Source: Rodentibacter genomosp. 1 (GTDB taxonomy: Bacteria > Pseudomonadota > Gammaproteobacteria > Enterobacterales > Pasteurellaceae). Taken from it: a stretch of DNA of 64,000 bases. Numbering within the stretch: the stretch's first letter is position 1; each line of letters starts with the position of its first letter. Shown here one piece after another: positions 17,299-28,193 of this stretch. The DNA is taken from positions 62,001 to 126,000 of the forward strand of contig NZ_MLHN01000008.1 in the NCBI RefSeq assembly GCF_001999285.1, read 5' to 3'. The position numbers and the translations under genes are program-made. Under the pieces are notes generated by a model. It was not told the DNA's origin. It made no database searches and was given only the letters and a program-made list of their open reading frames with translations.

Positions 17299-18627
17299 AT
17301 GTTATTTCTTACTTTAGCCATTTTTGCACTGATTCTTGTGCTGTTAGGCTATCTTTACAAAAAAACACAAAAATTGGGACAAACGGTTTTTATTGGGTTA
17401 GTTCTTGGTTTAGGTTTTGGCGCATTGCTACAAAACATTGGTGATGAAGGAACGATTAAAACCGCATTAGATTGGATTAATCTTGTAGGTGGCGGCTATG
17501 TTCGTTTATTACAAATGATCGTGATGCCATTGGTCTTTGTTTCAATTTTATCGGCAATTACCCGATTAAATGAAGCTCGTTCTTTAGGGAAAATCAGTTT
17601 TAGCGTGCTTTCCGTATTACTTGTCACTACTGCAATTGCTGCGTTTATCGGTATTATTATGGTACAAATATTCGGTTTAACGGCAGAAGGCTTAGTTGCC
17701 GGTGAACGTGAGCTTGCAGCCCAAACCCGAGTATTAGGTCGTGCGGATCAAATTAATGCCTTAAGTGTGCCGGCAATGCTACTTTCTTTCATTCCAAAGA
17801 ATCCTTTTGCTGAATTAACGGGGGCAAATCCAACTTCAATTATTAGTGTGGTGATTTTCTCTGCATTTTTAGGCGTAGCGGCGTTGAGTTTGCGTAAAGA
17901 AAATCAAGAATTGGGTGATCGCATTGCACAAGGTGTGGAAACACTTAATAAATTAGTGGCTCGTTTAGTGCGTTTTGTGATTCGTTTAACGCCTTATGGG
18001 GTATTTGCCTTGATGATTAAAGTGGGGGCAACTTCAAAATGGGCGGATATTTTGAATCTAGGAAGTTTTATTATCTCTTCCTATATTGCTATCTTCTTGA
18101 TGTTTGTTGTTCACGGCTTATTACTTTTCTTATCCGGTATTAGTCCGATTCAGTATTATAAAAAAGTGATGCCGACATTGAGTTTTGCCTTTAGCTCTCG
18201 TTCAAGTGCTGCAACTATTCCACTTAATATTGAAACGCAAACGGATAAGCTTGGCAATAATCCGGCTATAGCCAATTTCTCAGCGACCTTTGGGGCGACA
18301 ATTGGGCAAAATGGTTGTGCGGGGATTTATCCAGCGATGTTAGCGGTTATGATTGCACCTACGGTAGGTATCGATCCTTTTACGGTGAGTTATATTGCCA
18401 CACTTGTTTTAGTGGTGGCGATTTCTTCTTTTGGTATTGCCGGTGTGGGCGGTGGTGCAACCTTTGCTGCGATCGTAGTGCTTTCAACCTTAGGCTTACC
18501 GCTTGAATTAGTCGGTTTATTGATTTCAATCGAACCGCTTATTGATATGGGACGTACCGCATTAAATGTAAACGGTGCAATGACAGCGGGAACATTAAGC
18601 AGTAAATGGTTGAAATTAAAAGAATAA
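17299..18627 (+). CDS. tcyP: L-cystine:cation symporter (TcyP/YdjN type)
   Basis: This membrane transporter of about 442 residues belongs to the DAACS family. VRLLQMIVMPLVFVSILSAI, LGKISFSVLSVLLVTTAIAA and IFGLTAEGLVAGERE match the E. coli cystine importer more closely than the glutamate or C4-dicarboxylate carriers. The C-terminal half has FSSRSSAATIPLN and FGATIGQNGCAGIYPA. The ATG at 17299 has GGAGA at a proper distance; the ATG at 17293 is too close to it. A terminator follows. Confidence 0.88.
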   Translation: MLFLTLAIFALILVLLGYLYKKTQKLGQTVFIGLVLGLGFGALLQNIGDEGTIKTALDWINLVGGGYVRLLQMIVMPLVFVSILSAITRLNEARSLGKISFSVLSVLLVTTAIAAFIGIIMVQIFGLTAEGLVAGERELAAQTRVLGRADQINALSVPAMLLSFIPKNPFAELTGANPTSIISVVIFSAFLGVAALSLRKENQELGDRIAQGVETLNKLVARLVRFVIRLTPYGVFALMIKVGATSKWADILNLGSFIISSYIAIFLMFVVHGLLLFLSGISPIQYYKKVMPTLSFAFSSRSSAATIPLNIETQTDKLGNNPAIANFSATFGATIGQNGCAGIYPAMLAVMIAPTVGIDPFTVSYIATLVLVVAISSFGIAGVGGGATFAAIVVLSTLGLPLELVGLLISIEPLIDMGRTALNVNGAMTAGTLSSKWLKLKE

Positions 18628-18682
18628 ATAATTTACCCGATAGGGTAACCACGACACAAAGATGAGTTTACTATTTACTAGT

Positions 18683-18710
18683 GGGGGCACACTGAGGGTG
18701 TCCGTTATAT
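18683..18710 (+). repeat. single arm of the dispersed GGGACACA repeat
   Basis: GGGGCACACTGAGGGTGTCCG followed by TTATAT closely matches the left arm and following bases at 10407-10434. The 180-base gap between tcyP and rnb holds this and a terminator, with no gene. Confidence 0.6.
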
Positions 18711-18774
18711 GCTACATATTGGGACAAGCATGGTCTCCCTGAATTCCCCTTTTTGTAGTGATAAATAATGTTGT

Positions 18775-18804
18775 AAAAAATGGCGTTGAAAAACGCCATT
18801 TTTT
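18775..18804. terminator. bidirectional terminator between tcyP and rnb
   Basis: TGGCGTT and AACGCCA form the stem, with AAAAAA on the left and TTTTTT on the right. It serves the converging tcyP and rnb. Confidence 0.85.
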
Positions 18805-18807
18805 ATG

Positions 18808-20787
18808 CTAGATCACCACGGAACCAACAATACTCCGTGTAGCTTCTTTCACTTCCGTGAGTTTCACCCGAACAATATCCCCGATTTTATAGATACGCTC
18901 ACCTTTAATGTAGAGGGCGAGTTCATCGGTATTTACTTGGATTTCCTCTTTATTATTATGAAGGGTAGAGGCTGGAATAAACATTGAGGCACCATTTTCT
19001 AACAATTGAACCCGTAGTCCTCCCCGCATAATATCTTGCACTTCAGCATCAAATTCTGCATTTTCAGCTACTTTATCGACAAGATAGCGACAATATAACC
19101 AATCGGCAATATCACGCTCTACCAATCGATTTTGGCGGCGGGCTTCTTGTAAGCGTGCTAATACTTCGTCTTGTGGTTTTTGGCAAGACTGCTGTGTGAG
19201 TACGGCTTTGATTAAGCGGTGATTCACCATATCGGAATATTTACGAATGGGTGATGTCCAGGTGGCATATCCTGCCAAACCCAGACCAAAGTGCGGTGCT
19301 AATTCAGCCTTAAATTCAGCAAAGGTTAAATAGCGACGCAGGCGTAATTCAAGATAATCGCCTTCAATCGGTTCGATATCGTGGCGCATTTGGCAATAGC
19401 CATTCAGCGTTGATAAATTTTCCGTAGAATAACGCTCATTAAGTTCTGCTTGATTTTCTTCGTTAGCCAGATTTGCCATTAAGAAATGGTGGGCGTTTTC
19501 CAAGAATTTTTTATCAAAACCGCTATGAGTGTTGAAAATACCGGTTTGAGCCTGCTCATTTAAGAATTGTGCCGCACAAATATTCGCAATAATCATCGAT
19601 TCTTCTACAATTTGATTTGCAATGCGGCGGTGTTCCGCTTTGATCTCTTGTACTTTACCATTTTCAGCCAGTACAAAAGAATAATCCGGTTTTTCTTTGA
19701 ATAATAGAGAATGGGTTTTACGCCAGTTGATCCGTGCTAATGTAAATTGGTGTAAGCGATGAATTTGCTCGGTAATTTCAGTGGTTTCCGGTTGCCACGC
19801 ATTGGGTATTTGTTCTAAATAATCAGAAACTTTGTTATAGGCAAGTTTGGCTTTTGATTGTATATAAGCGGAAACAAAATACGGTTTTGCCGTGATATTG
19901 CCCTGTAAATCCGTTTCAATATAGCAAACAAGGGCAGGGCGGGTTTCATTTGCCATTAATGAGCAGAGTTCATCGGAAAGCTCACGCGGCAACATGGGGA
20001 TATTAAAACCGGGGAGATAATTGGTGAAACAACGTTGCTTCGCATCTTTTTCGATTTGTGAATCAAGCGCGATATAAGCTGTTGGGTCGGCAATGGCGAC
20101 CACGAGTTTCCAACCGATTTGCTCACCATTTTGCTCAACAGGCTCAATGTAGAGCGCATCATCCATATCTTGTGTGCTTTCACTGTCAATGGTAACAAAA
20201 TGAAGTGCAGTCAAATCTTCACGCGTTTGTTGATCAAGCATTTCATAATGCTCGGCACCTTGTACCGGATAACGCGATTGTTCGTGACGGGCAAGTGTGA
20301 CCCACCAAGGTGCAAATTCGTCATCTGCACGGCAGATAAATTGGTTAATCGTGGCATAGAAAAAGCGATCATCACGCAAGGGGTGGGTTTTCAGACTAGC
20401 AACAACCCAATCGCCTTCTTGCAATTCTTCTTTTACAGACTTGGCTTGTTGTGCACCAATAGGCTGATTAATGCTTGGGTGATCGACCAACACTTGTAAT
20501 TTCTTGTCTTTATTGAACCGCACTTTGGCAATAAAACGGGTCAGCATAGGTTCGATCAAAGATTCCGGTTCGGCTTGTTCTTTATCTCCTTGTTTTTCAA
20601 TCGTGGCGGTAATTTTGTCGCCGTGCATCACTTTTTTCATTGCAGGCGGCGCAATAAAATAAGTTTTTTTATCACATTCTAAAAAGCCATAGGCTTTGTC
20701 GGTGCTTTTCACTACACCTTCTACACGCTCTTTGCTTTCGTGAATTTGTTGTTTGAGTTGTGCGAGTAATGGATTGTCTTGGAACAT
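18808..20787 (-). CDS. rnb: exoribonuclease II
   Basis: This 659-residue processive 3'-5' RNA exonuclease is slightly longer than E. coli RNase II (644). It has N-terminal cold-shock domains (VEGVVKSTDKAYGFLECD), the RNB catalytic domain with the metal-binding aspartates in TIDSESTQDMDDALYIEP, and the late conserved TWTSPIRKYSDMVNHRLI. A C-terminal S1 domain ends in YKIGDIVRVKLTEVKEATRSIVGSVV. It stands downstream of fabI on the same strand with a terminator between them. Confidence 0.96.
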   Translation of the reverse strand: MFQDNPLLAQLKQQIHESKERVEGVVKSTDKAYGFLECDKKTYFIAPPAMKKVMHGDKITATIEKQGDKEQAEPESLIEPMLTRFIAKVRFNKDKKLQVLVDHPSINQPIGAQQAKSVKEELQEGDWVVASLKTHPLRDDRFFYATINQFICRADDEFAPWWVTLARHEQSRYPVQGAEHYEMLDQQTREDLTALHFVTIDSESTQDMDDALYIEPVEQNGEQIGWKLVVAIADPTAYIALDSQIEKDAKQRCFTNYLPGFNIPMLPRELSDELCSLMANETRPALVCYIETDLQGNITAKPYFVSAYIQSKAKLAYNKVSDYLEQIPNAWQPETTEITEQIHRLHQFTLARINWRKTHSLLFKEKPDYSFVLAENGKVQEIKAEHRRIANQIVEESMIIANICAAQFLNEQAQTGIFNTHSGFDKKFLENAHHFLMANLANEENQAELNERYSTENLSTLNGYCQMRHDIEPIEGDYLELRLRRYLTFAEFKAELAPHFGLGLAGYATWTSPIRKYSDMVNHRLIKAVLTQQSCQKPQDEVLARLQEARRQNRLVERDIADWLYCRYLVDKVAENAEFDAEVQDIMRGGLRVQLLENGASMFIPASTLHNNKEEIQVNTDELALYIKGERIYKIGDIVRVKLTEVKEATRSIVGSVVI

Positions 20788-20795
20788 AGTTATAT

Positions 20796-20831
20796 TTCAA
20801 AAAAGAGAAAAGGCAGACAATAAGTCTGCCC
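20796..20831 (-). terminator. fabI terminator
   Basis: On the minus strand GGCAGAC and GTCTGCC pair around a short loop and are followed by TTTTCTCTTTTTT, just downstream of the fabI stop. Confidence 0.85.
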
Positions 20832-20850
20832 AAAATAAATGAGACGAAAA

Positions 20851-21639
20851 TTATTCTTCGCCTAATTCGCCCATTGCGGTGATACTAAAACCGGCATCAA
20901 CGTGAACGATTTCACCGGTAATACCTGAGGCGAGATCAGAACATAAAAACGCAGCGGAATTACCCACATCCTGAATGGTTACTGTACGGCGTAATGCGGC
21001 AGTTTTCTCAAAAGCAGAAAGCATTTTCTTGAAGTTTTTAATGCCTGATGCAGCTAAGGTGCGGATTGGACCTGCAGAAATCGCATTAACACGGATACCG
21101 TCTTTACCTAAATCCGCAGCCATTACACGAGTTGCCGCTTCTAATGAGGCTTTTGCCAAACACATGACATTGTAGTTAGGAATAGCACGTTCTGCCCCTA
21201 AATAAGAAAGGGTTAATAATGCAGCATTTGGATTTAAATAAGGGCGTGCGGCTTGCGCCATTGCCACAAAGCTATATGCGCTGATATCGTGAGCAATACG
21301 GTAGCCCTCACGGGTTGCGGCATTGACATAATCACCGTCCAATTGATCACCCGGCGCAAAGGCAATGGCGTGCACGAAACCGTCAAATTTATCCCAGTGT
21401 TTACTTAATTCGGCAAAGCAGTTTTGGATACTTTCATCGGTTGCCACATCTAAAGGAAGTACAATATCAGAACCAAATTCTTTGGCAAATTCTTCTACGC
21501 GCGGTTGTAATTTTTCGTTGAGATAAGTGAAAGCAAGTTCCGCACCTTGTTCTTTCATTGATTTTGCAATCCCGTAAGCAATGGAACGATTGCTTGCGAG
21601 ACCGGTGACTAAAATTCGTTTACCTGTTAAGAAACCCAT
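20851..21639 (-). CDS. fabI: enoyl-[acyl-carrier-protein] reductase (NADH)
   Basis: This 262-residue enzyme performs the last reduction of fatty-acid elongation. [25 protein letters not shown] is the nucleotide-binding start of the FabI branch of short-chain dehydrogenases. The catalytic Tyr-X6-Lys is in YNVMCLAK, with a second Tyr in [27 protein letters not shown] and [12 protein letters not shown] are also typical. The cysteine next to the catalytic block is normal for the family. Confidence 0.97.
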   Translation of the reverse strand: MGFLTGKRILVTGLASNRSIAYGIAKSMKEQGAELAFTYLNEKLQPRVEEFAKEFGSDIVLPLDVATDESIQNCFAELSKHWDKFDGFVHAIAFAPGDQLDGDYVNAATREGYRIAHDISAYSFVAMAQAARPYLNPNAALLTLSYLGAERAIPNYNVMCLAKASLEAATRVMAADLGKDGIRVNAISAGPIRTLAASGIKNFKKMLSAFEKTAALRRTVTIQDVGNSAAFLCSDLASGITGEIVHVDAGFSITAMGELGEE

Positions 21640-21731
21640 ATTTTTTCCTATTGGTTGAATGAAAAATTGTGTGAATTATACCTGTTTTGCCTATTTTGAG
21701 CAATGAAGCGGCTTTTGGTTGAACCAGTATA

Positions 21732-22487
21732 TTACGCCGGATTATCAATATCCTTAAACTCCACATCAAAGCCATATTCTTTTGCCAGCCATTCGCCGAG
21801 AGCCTTGATACCGTAGCGTTCGGTGGCGTGGTGACCGGCGGCAAAAAAGTGAATGCCTTGCTCTCTGGCGGAATGAATGGTTTGTTCGGAAACTTCTCCG
21901 GTGATAAACGCATCACAACCTTGTGCTGCAGCTAGGTCGATGTAACCCTGTCCCCCTCCTGTGCAGATACCGATTTTGCGTATAAAGTGCGGTCCGTTTT
22001 CGGTACAAATTAACGGTTTACGTTGAAGAACTTGTTCAATACGGGCGGCAAATTCTTCTGCTGTTATTGGTTTGTTAAATTCTCCCCAAACGGGAATACT
22101 TGTCGGGGTATTTTCTAACGGTTGTAAATTTTCAATACCGAGTAGTTTGGCAAGTTGTGCATTATTGCCAAGTTCAGGATGTACGTCCAATGGCAAATGA
22201 TAGCCATATAAATTGATATCATTGACTAATAAGGTTTTGATTCGTTTACCTTTCATTCCTCGAATGCAAGGATTTTCGCTTTTCCAAAAATATCCGTGAT
22301 GTACCAGCAAGGCGTCGGCTTGTTGTTCAACCGCATAATCAATTAAGGCTTGGCTGGCGGTTACACCCGTGATGATTTTTTTTATGGCTGTTTTGCCTTC
22401 TACTTGTAAGCCGTTCGGGGCATAGTCGGAAATTTGATTTGAATTGAGCGTTTGGTTGAGAAGTTGTTCAAGTTCAAGATTATTCAT
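21732..22487 (-). CDS. Nif3/YbgI-family metal-binding protein
   Basis: This 251-residue protein of the Nif3/DUF34 family, annotated elsewhere as GTP cyclohydrolase 1 type 2-like, forms toroidal hexamers with a two-metal site. Metal-ligand motifs are LLVHHGYFW near residue 62, YGYHLPLDVHPELGNN, and AAGHHATERYG near the C terminus. The cellular role is not established. A spacer of about 90 bases separates it from fabI downstream on the same strand. Confidence 0.9.
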   Translation of the reverse strand: MNNLELEQLLNQTLNSNQISDYAPNGLQVEGKTAIKKIITGVTASQALIDYAVEQQADALLVHHGYFWKSENPCIRGMKGKRIKTLLVNDINLYGYHLPLDVHPELGNNAQLAKLLGIENLQPLENTPTSIPVWGEFNKPITAEEFAARIEQVLQRKPLICTENGPHFIRKIGICTGGGQGYIDLAAAQGCDAFITGEVSEQTIHSAREQGIHFFAAGHHATERYGIKALGEWLAKEYGFDVEFKDIDNPA

Positions 22488-22530
22488 AAATAAAAGAGAA
22501 ATGGGAAAACGATGGCGTATAGTACGAAAT

Positions 22531-22581
22531 TAAAAAAAAAATGGCTAGTGCAAAAAGTTTGTTGGAAATATTGTACTAGCC
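22531..22581 (-). terminator. terminator of the queCDE operon
   Basis: On the minus strand GGCTAGT and ACTAGCC (extended with weaker pairs) enclose a loop of about 20 bases and are followed by ten Ts. It ends transcription after queE. Confidence 0.8.
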
Positions 22582-22600
22582 CTGTTTTACTACTTATTTT

Positions 22601-23230
22601 TTATTCAATGCCCACTAGTTTATGAGTCTGTAAACTTAATTGCCATTTGGGCTTATTCGTGCGCTGATTAAGTTTGCCTAACTGAGTGATGGTTTCCAGT
22701 AAATTCATTTTGCCGTCGATCTCACAAGGGGAGAGATAATAGTGTTGTGCACGGATTTTTTGTTCTATCAGTTCACAAAAAGGTAAGACATTTTCATCTG
22801 CTACAACGCGTACTTCATCGGCAGATTCAATGCAACGTTGCTCGTATTTGTACATATAAAGACGCTTTGGACTGGTGGCAATATAGTCGATTTGTGGCGG
22901 AATTGCTTTTAAGCCGTTGGTTTCAATGGCGAGAAAATAGCCGTCTGCTTTGAATTGGTCGAGTAGCAATTCAATTTTGGGCACAATGGTGGGTTCGCCA
23001 CCGGTGATGATAATATTCTTCGCGGAAAACGACCGCACTTTTGCCAAAATTTGTGAAGCAGACCAGCGTTCAAATTGATTATAAGGCGTATCGCACCAAG
23101 GGCAGGCGAGATTACATTTACCAAAACGAACAAAAATGCTGGGCATACCCGTATTGAAGCCTTCCCCTTGCAGGCTTTCAAAAATTTCCACAATATTAAA
23201 GTGCGGGTCAAAATTTGTGAGTTTTTCCAC
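22601..23230 (-). CDS. queE: 7-carboxy-7-deazaguanine synthase
   Basis: This 209-residue radical-SAM enzyme of queuosine synthesis converts CPH4 to CDG. The cluster motif is CNLACPWC (C-X3-C-X2-C) near residue 39, with ESLQGEGFNTG before it and TGGEPT after it. The start is a GTG at 23230, five bases after the queD stop; no in-frame ATG precedes the conserved N terminus. A USS lies inside the gene near 23032. Confidence 0.94.
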   Translation of the reverse strand: MEKLTNFDPHFNIVEIFESLQGEGFNTGMPSIFVRFGKCNLACPWCDTPYNQFERWSASQILAKVRSFSAKNIIITGGEPTIVPKIELLLDQFKADGYFLAIETNGLKAIPPQIDYIATSPKRLYMYKYEQRCIESADEVRVVADENVLPFCELIEQKIRAQHYYLSPCEIDGKMNLLETITQLGKLNQRTNKPKWQLSLQTHKLVGIE

Positions 23231-23235
23231 CGCAC

Positions 23236-23661
23236 TTACTCCGAATATTCACAAAATGACGTTGGGGTTTCCCATAAACGAATTGCCGAAACAGCGAGTT
23301 TTTCATCATATTTCAAACGGTTGAAAATGAATCGTGCCATTTCTTCAGCAGTCGTGCGAAAAGGTACGGCAAAGGTTTTTGAATTTAATTCCTGCAATAA
23401 TGCGGAGATTTTACTTTCCCGTTCACTGGTTTGATCGTAAATAAAGGCGTGATCCATGGGATCTAAAATGGCTTTTTTCACGGTATTTTTTAAATCGGAA
23501 AAATCCATTACCATGGCTTTTTTCGCCCCATTTTCGTGCAAGTCGCCGGTGATTTCCACTTGTAATTTGTAAGTGTGTCCATGCAGGTTTTGGCATTTAC
23601 CATCGTGATTATCTAATAAATGCGCCATATCAAAACTGAATTCTTTGGAGATTTTAAACAT
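23236..23661 (-). CDS. queD: 6-carboxy-5,6,7,8-tetrahydropterin synthase
   Basis: This is a 141-residue zinc enzyme of the PTPS family, making CPH4 from dihydroneopterin triphosphate. [30 protein letters not shown] holds the zinc histidines and the catalytic cysteine. MVMDFSDLK and LDPMDHAFI follow. The ATG at 23661 is used rather than the frame's earlier starts because those lie inside queC. The start overlaps the queC end by 8 bases. Confidence 0.94.
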   Translation of the reverse strand: MFKISKEFSFDMAHLLDNHDGKCQNLHGHTYKLQVEITGDLHENGAKKAMVMDFSDLKNTVKKAILDPMDHAFIYDQTSERESKISALLQELNSKTFAVPFRTTAEEMARFIFNRLKYDEKLAVSAIRLWETPTSFCEYSE

Positions 23662-24340
23662 TTTTTTCACCGCTCTTTTGTCGCAAATATTGTTGTAACC
23701 CTTTGTTGCGCAATTCACAACTCGGACAGCTGCCACAACCGCCTTCCACACCCTCATAACAAGTATGGGAATGCTGTTGAACGTAATCTAACACACCTAA
23801 TTCATCAGCAAGTTGCCAAGTTTGGGCTTTAGTAAGATACATTAAAGGCGTTTTAATATTGAATTGATAATCCATGGCAAGATTGAGTGTTACATTCATC
23901 GACTTGACGAATACATCACGGCAATCGGGATAGCCGCTAAAGTCTGTTTCACATACCCCAGTGATGATGTCTTGAATCCCTTGTCCCTTTGCGTAAATTG
24001 CCGCATAAAGTAAAAATAAGGCATTTCGACCATCGACAAAGGTGTTTGGCAGTTCGTTGTTTTTTTGTTTGATTTTAGTTTGTTGATCTATTAAAGCGTT
24101 ATGGGTAATGGCTTTTATAATGGAGGTATCCACTAAGGTTTGTTTTATGCCAAGATCTTGAGCTATCCACTGTGCTTTTTCTAGTTCAATGGCGTGTCGC
24201 TGACCATATTGAAAGGTGATGGTTTCAACATTTTCTTTGCCGTAATCGGCTATGGCTTGAAATAAACAGGTGGTGGAATCTTGCCCGCCGGAAAAGATCA
24301 CAACTGCTTTTCGGTTGTGATTGGGATTTGAAATATTCAT
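23654..24340 (-). CDS. queC: 7-cyano-7-deazaguanine (preQ0) synthase
   Basis: This 228-residue ATP-dependent enzyme turns CDG and ammonia into preQ0. The PP-loop is [14 protein letters not shown]. The zinc cysteines are [15 protein letters not shown] near the C terminus, and VDGRNALFL is also conserved. It is the first gene of queC-queD-queE, so three of the four preQ0 steps are in one unit, preceded by a preQ1-I riboswitch that covers its ribosome site. Confidence 0.95.
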   Translation of the reverse strand: MNISNPNHNRKAVVIFSGGQDSTTCLFQAIADYGKENVETITFQYGQRHAIELEKAQWIAQDLGIKQTLVDTSIIKAITHNALIDQQTKIKQKNNELPNTFVDGRNALFLLYAAIYAKGQGIQDIITGVCETDFSGYPDCRDVFVKSMNVTLNLAMDYQFNIKTPLMYLTKAQTWQLADELGVLDYVQQHSHTCYEGVEGGCGSCPSCELRNKGLQQYLRQKSGEKNV

Positions 24341-24348
24341 GATTATAT

Positions 24349-24384
24349 ACCTAGTTTTTTTGTGTAGGAGGTTTGCGAACTACA
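24349..24384 (-). promoter_or_regulatory. preQ1-I riboswitch
   Basis: On the minus strand, P1 pairs TGTAG (24384-24380) with CTACA (24367-24363). The loop TTCGCAAACCTC contains ACCT (24372-24369), which can pair with AGGT (24352-24349) after an A-rich tail, giving an H-type pseudoknot. The layout matches the Thermoanaerobacter-type aptamer, which also has UCGCA and an A-rich tail ending in AGG. AGGT is the likely ribosome site 8 bases before the queC ATG, so ligand binding should block translation. Confidence 0.87.
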
Positions 24385-24534
24385 AATTTGAGTGGCGCAT
24401 TTTAGAGAGTGTATTGAATTTTATCAAGTGATCTTAATTTTTTGACACAAATTGAAAAATATTCAAAATAATGCTTGCATAAAGTGTTATTTTAAGCATA
24501 AACTCAAAGGCAACTGATTTAAGAGGAATTTAAT

Positions 24535-24576
24535 ATGAAAATGAACCGCACTTACCGCCATCACCACCATACCTGA
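24535..24576 (+). CDS. hisL: his operon leader peptide
   Basis: The 13-residue frame MKMNRTYRHHHHT has four consecutive histidine codons and is preceded by AAGAGGA. It is the sensor of histidine attenuation: stalling at the His codons favours an antiterminator over the downstream terminator. A complete USS core (ACCGCACTT) forms part of the coding sequence at 24545-24553. Confidence 0.92.
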   Translation: MKMNRTYRHHHHT

Positions 24577-24687
24577 ATATCTTTCAGGCATGTTTGTGTG
24601 GCTGGAAGATATAAAAATATCTTCCGAGTGCGATAACATCATAACAGAACCAAAACCCCTCGGAAGGAAACTTTCGAGGGGTTTTTT
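24571..24687 (+). terminator. his operon attenuator
   Basis: An early hairpin CCTGAA...TTCAGG spans the leader stop, and a second hairpin GGAAGATAT...ATATCTTCC is at about 24604-24625. A strong terminator stem, AAAACCCCTCG with CGAGGGGTTTT followed by Ts, is at 24652-24687. These are the pause, antiterminator and terminator parts expected of a His-tRNA-sensing attenuator. Confidence 0.88.
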
Positions 24688-24725
24688 AGTTTATTTAAAC
24701 TTCACAAAAAAAGCAGGAAAACAAC

Positions 24726-25637
24726 ATGACAAACACAACTTACTCATCAAATCGTTTACGCATTGCTTTACAAAAGAAAGGGCGCTTAAGCCAAGATTGT
24801 GCCGCACTTCTTAAACAGTGTGGCGTGAAAATTAACTGGAATGAACAGCGTTTGATTGCCTATGCGGAAAATATGCCGATTGAAATTCTGCGTGTGCGTG
24901 ATGACGATATTCCGGGATTGATTTTCGACGGTGTGGTCGATCTCGGTATTCTCGGTGAAAATGTGCTTGAAGAGGAAGAACTTGGACGTCTTGCCATGGG
25001 AGAGTTTGTGCAATATAAAAAACTCCGCCAGCTTGATTTTGGTGGTTGCCGACTTTCACTCGCTATTGATCGTGACCGTGATTATCAAGACGTGAAGGAT
25101 CTCGCTAATACTCGTATTGCTACCTCTTATCCGAATCTGCTTAAACGCTATATGACAGAACAAAATGTGCCATTTAAAAGTTGCTTACTGAATGGTTCTG
25201 TGGAGGTTGCACCTAGTGCGGGGATTGCCAATGCAATTTGCGATTTAGTCTCATCGGGGGCGACCCTTGAAGCGAACGGGTTAAAAGAGGTGGAAGTGAT
25301 TTACCGCTCTAAAGCCTGTTTAATTCAGCGCTCAGAATCTCTACCAACGGAAAAACAAATTCTTGTTGATAAACTACTCACCCGTATTCAAGGCGTGCAA
25401 CAAGCTGCTGAATCAAAATATATTATGCTTCACGCTCCCAAAAATAAACTCAAAGAAATTACCGCACTTTTACCGGGAGTAGAAAACCCAACTATTTTGC
25501 CCCTAGCACAGAATACGAACCAAGTGGCGATGCATGTGGTTAGCCAAGAAAACCTGTTTTGGGAAACCATGGAACAACTTAAGGCGATTGGTGCAAGCTC
25601 AATTTTGGTGTTACCGATTGAGAAAATGATGGCGTAG
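24726..25637 (+). CDS. hisG: ATP phosphoribosyltransferase
   Basis: This is the first enzyme of histidine synthesis, joining ATP and PRPP. The 303 residues match the long, histidine-inhibited form that needs no His[21 protein letters not shown] at the N terminus, then the PRPP loop [25 protein letters not shown], and a C-terminal ACT-like regulatory domain ([20 protein letters not shown]). It follows the hisL attenuator. Confidence 0.97.
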   Translation: MTNTTYSSNRLRIALQKKGRLSQDCAALLKQCGVKINWNEQRLIAYAENMPIEILRVRDDDIPGLIFDGVVDLGILGENVLEEEELGRLAMGEFVQYKKLRQLDFGGCRLSLAIDRDRDYQDVKDLANTRIATSYPNLLKRYMTEQNVPFKSCLLNGSVEVAPSAGIANAICDLVSSGATLEANGLKEVEVIYRSKACLIQRSESLPTEKQILVDKLLTRIQGVQQAAESKYIMLHAPKNKLKEITALLPGVENPTILPLAQNTNQVAMHVVSQENLFWETMEQLKAIGASSILVLPIEKMMA

Positions 25638-25640
25638 TAC

Positions 25641-25674
25641 GTTACTTTTCTTTGCGTTGCTAAAGAAAGTAACG
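25641..25674. repeat. near-perfect palindrome between hisG and hisD
   Basis: CGTTACTTTTCTTT and AAAGAAAGTAACG pair along 13 bases with an 8-base loop. It is not followed by a T run, so it is more likely a dispersed repeat or mRNA-stabilising hairpin than a terminator. Confidence 0.65.
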
Positions 25675-25732
25675 AAATAAAGACGGCAAAGAAGGGAATA
25701 AAAAACATAGAAAATATTTTGGGAATAACACG

Positions 25733-27019
25733 ATGCAAACACTTATTTGGAACAATTTAAAAACTTCGGAAAAAATGACCGCACTTTCCCGCCCGGCGCA
25801 AAAAGTGGGAGAAAGTATTAAACAAGCGGTGGACGTTATCCGTGAAAATGTGGCACAGAATGGCGATGGCGCTTTGTTTGAATTGGCGGAGAAGTTTGAC
25901 AAGGTAACCTTGCAAAAACTCACCGTATCAAAGGAAGAGATTGCGGCGGCAAGCGGTCGAATTTCGCCAGAACTTTGCCAAGCCATTCAACAGGCAAAAG
26001 CGAATATTGAAACCTTCCATCAGGCACAACAAAATCAAGAAATTGACATAGAAACCCAGCCCGGTGTGCGTTGCCAAGTGCTGACCCGCCCGATTGAACG
26101 GGTTGGACTGTATATCCCCGGTGGTTCAGCCCCACTGTTTTCCACCGTGTTAATGCTTGCCGTGCCGGCAAAAATTGCGGGCTGCAAAAAAATTGTGCTT
26201 TGTTCACCACCGCCGATCGCCGATGAAATTCTTTACACCGCTCACCTTTGTGGCGTGGAAACCATTTATGCCGTAGGTGGTGCACAGGCTATTTTTGCCA
26301 TAGCACAAGGCACAGAAACGGTGGCGAAAGTGGATAAAATATTCGGACCGGGCAATGCCTTTGTTACCGAAGCCAAACGCCAAGTAATGCAACGTGGCAC
26401 GGCGATTGATATGCCCGCAGGGCCTTCAGAGGTATTGGTGATTGCTGATGAATTTGCTGATCCTGATTTTGTCGCCAGTGACCTACTTTCCCAAGCAGAA
26501 CATGGAGCAGATAGCCAAGTGATTTTAGTCACTAACAGTGAAACCTTAGCAAAATTGACCGCACTTTCTATTGAAAAACAGCTTGCAAACTTACCACGAA
26601 AACAAACTGCTAGCCAAGCTCTCGCTCATAGTCGAATATTGATTGCGGAAAGCATAGAACAAGCGGTTGAAATCAGTAATGATTATGCTCCCGAGCATTT
26701 GGTCGTACAAACGCAAAATGCTCGCGAATTATTGCCATTTCTAGACAACGCAGGCTCAATTTTCTTAGGTGCGTTCTCACCTGAAAGTATGGGCGATTAC
26801 GCGAGTGGCACAAACCATGTTCTACCCACCTATGGCTATACCCGCACTTATTCCAGCTTAGGCTTGGCGGATTTCTGCAAACGAATGACGGTACAAGAAC
26901 TCACCCCACAAGGTTTCCAAGCCCTTGCTCCAACAGTGATGGCAATGGCAAGCGCTGAACAGCTTGAGGCGCACAGACAAGCAGTGGAAGTACGGTTGGA
27001 GAAGTTGAAAGATCAATAA
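25733..27019 (+). CDS. hisD: histidinol dehydrogenase
   Basis: This 428-residue zinc enzyme performs the last two oxidations to histidine. Conserved blocks are [60 protein letters not shown] with the catalytic His region, and [15 protein letters not shown]. It contains both H. influenzae-type USS cores and two or three sites of the A. pleuropneumoniae type (25822, 25950, 26659). Confidence 0.97.
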   Translation: MQTLIWNNLKTSEKMTALSRPAQKVGESIKQAVDVIRENVAQNGDGALFELAEKFDKVTLQKLTVSKEEIAAASGRISPELCQAIQQAKANIETFHQAQQNQEIDIETQPGVRCQVLTRPIERVGLYIPGGSAPLFSTVLMLAVPAKIAGCKKIVLCSPPPIADEILYTAHLCGVETIYAVGGAQAIFAIAQGTETVAKVDKIFGPGNAFVTEAKRQVMQRGTAIDMPAGPSEVLVIADEFADPDFVASDLLSQAEHGADSQVILVTNSETLAKLTALSIEKQLANLPRKQTASQALAHSRILIAESIEQAVEISNDYAPEHLVVQTQNARELLPFLDNAGSIFLGAFSPESMGDYASGTNHVLPTYGYTRTYSSLGLADFCKRMTVQELTPQGFQALAPTVMAMASAEQLEAHRQAVEVRLEKLKDQ

Positions 27020-27106
27020 GAGAAGCGAAAAGACAATATGTAAAAATGCAAAGTTTCTGCGGATCGCCCTGTTACATTCTATGATTTCTGTTAGAAATTA
27101 AATTAA

Positions 27107-28186
<1,080 letters not shown>

Positions 28187-28193
28187 TACCGAT

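Noticed and set aside
17160-17444. Plus-strand frame overlapping the modC end and tcyP start
   Set aside because: No similarity to any family and it crosses two clear genes in another frame.
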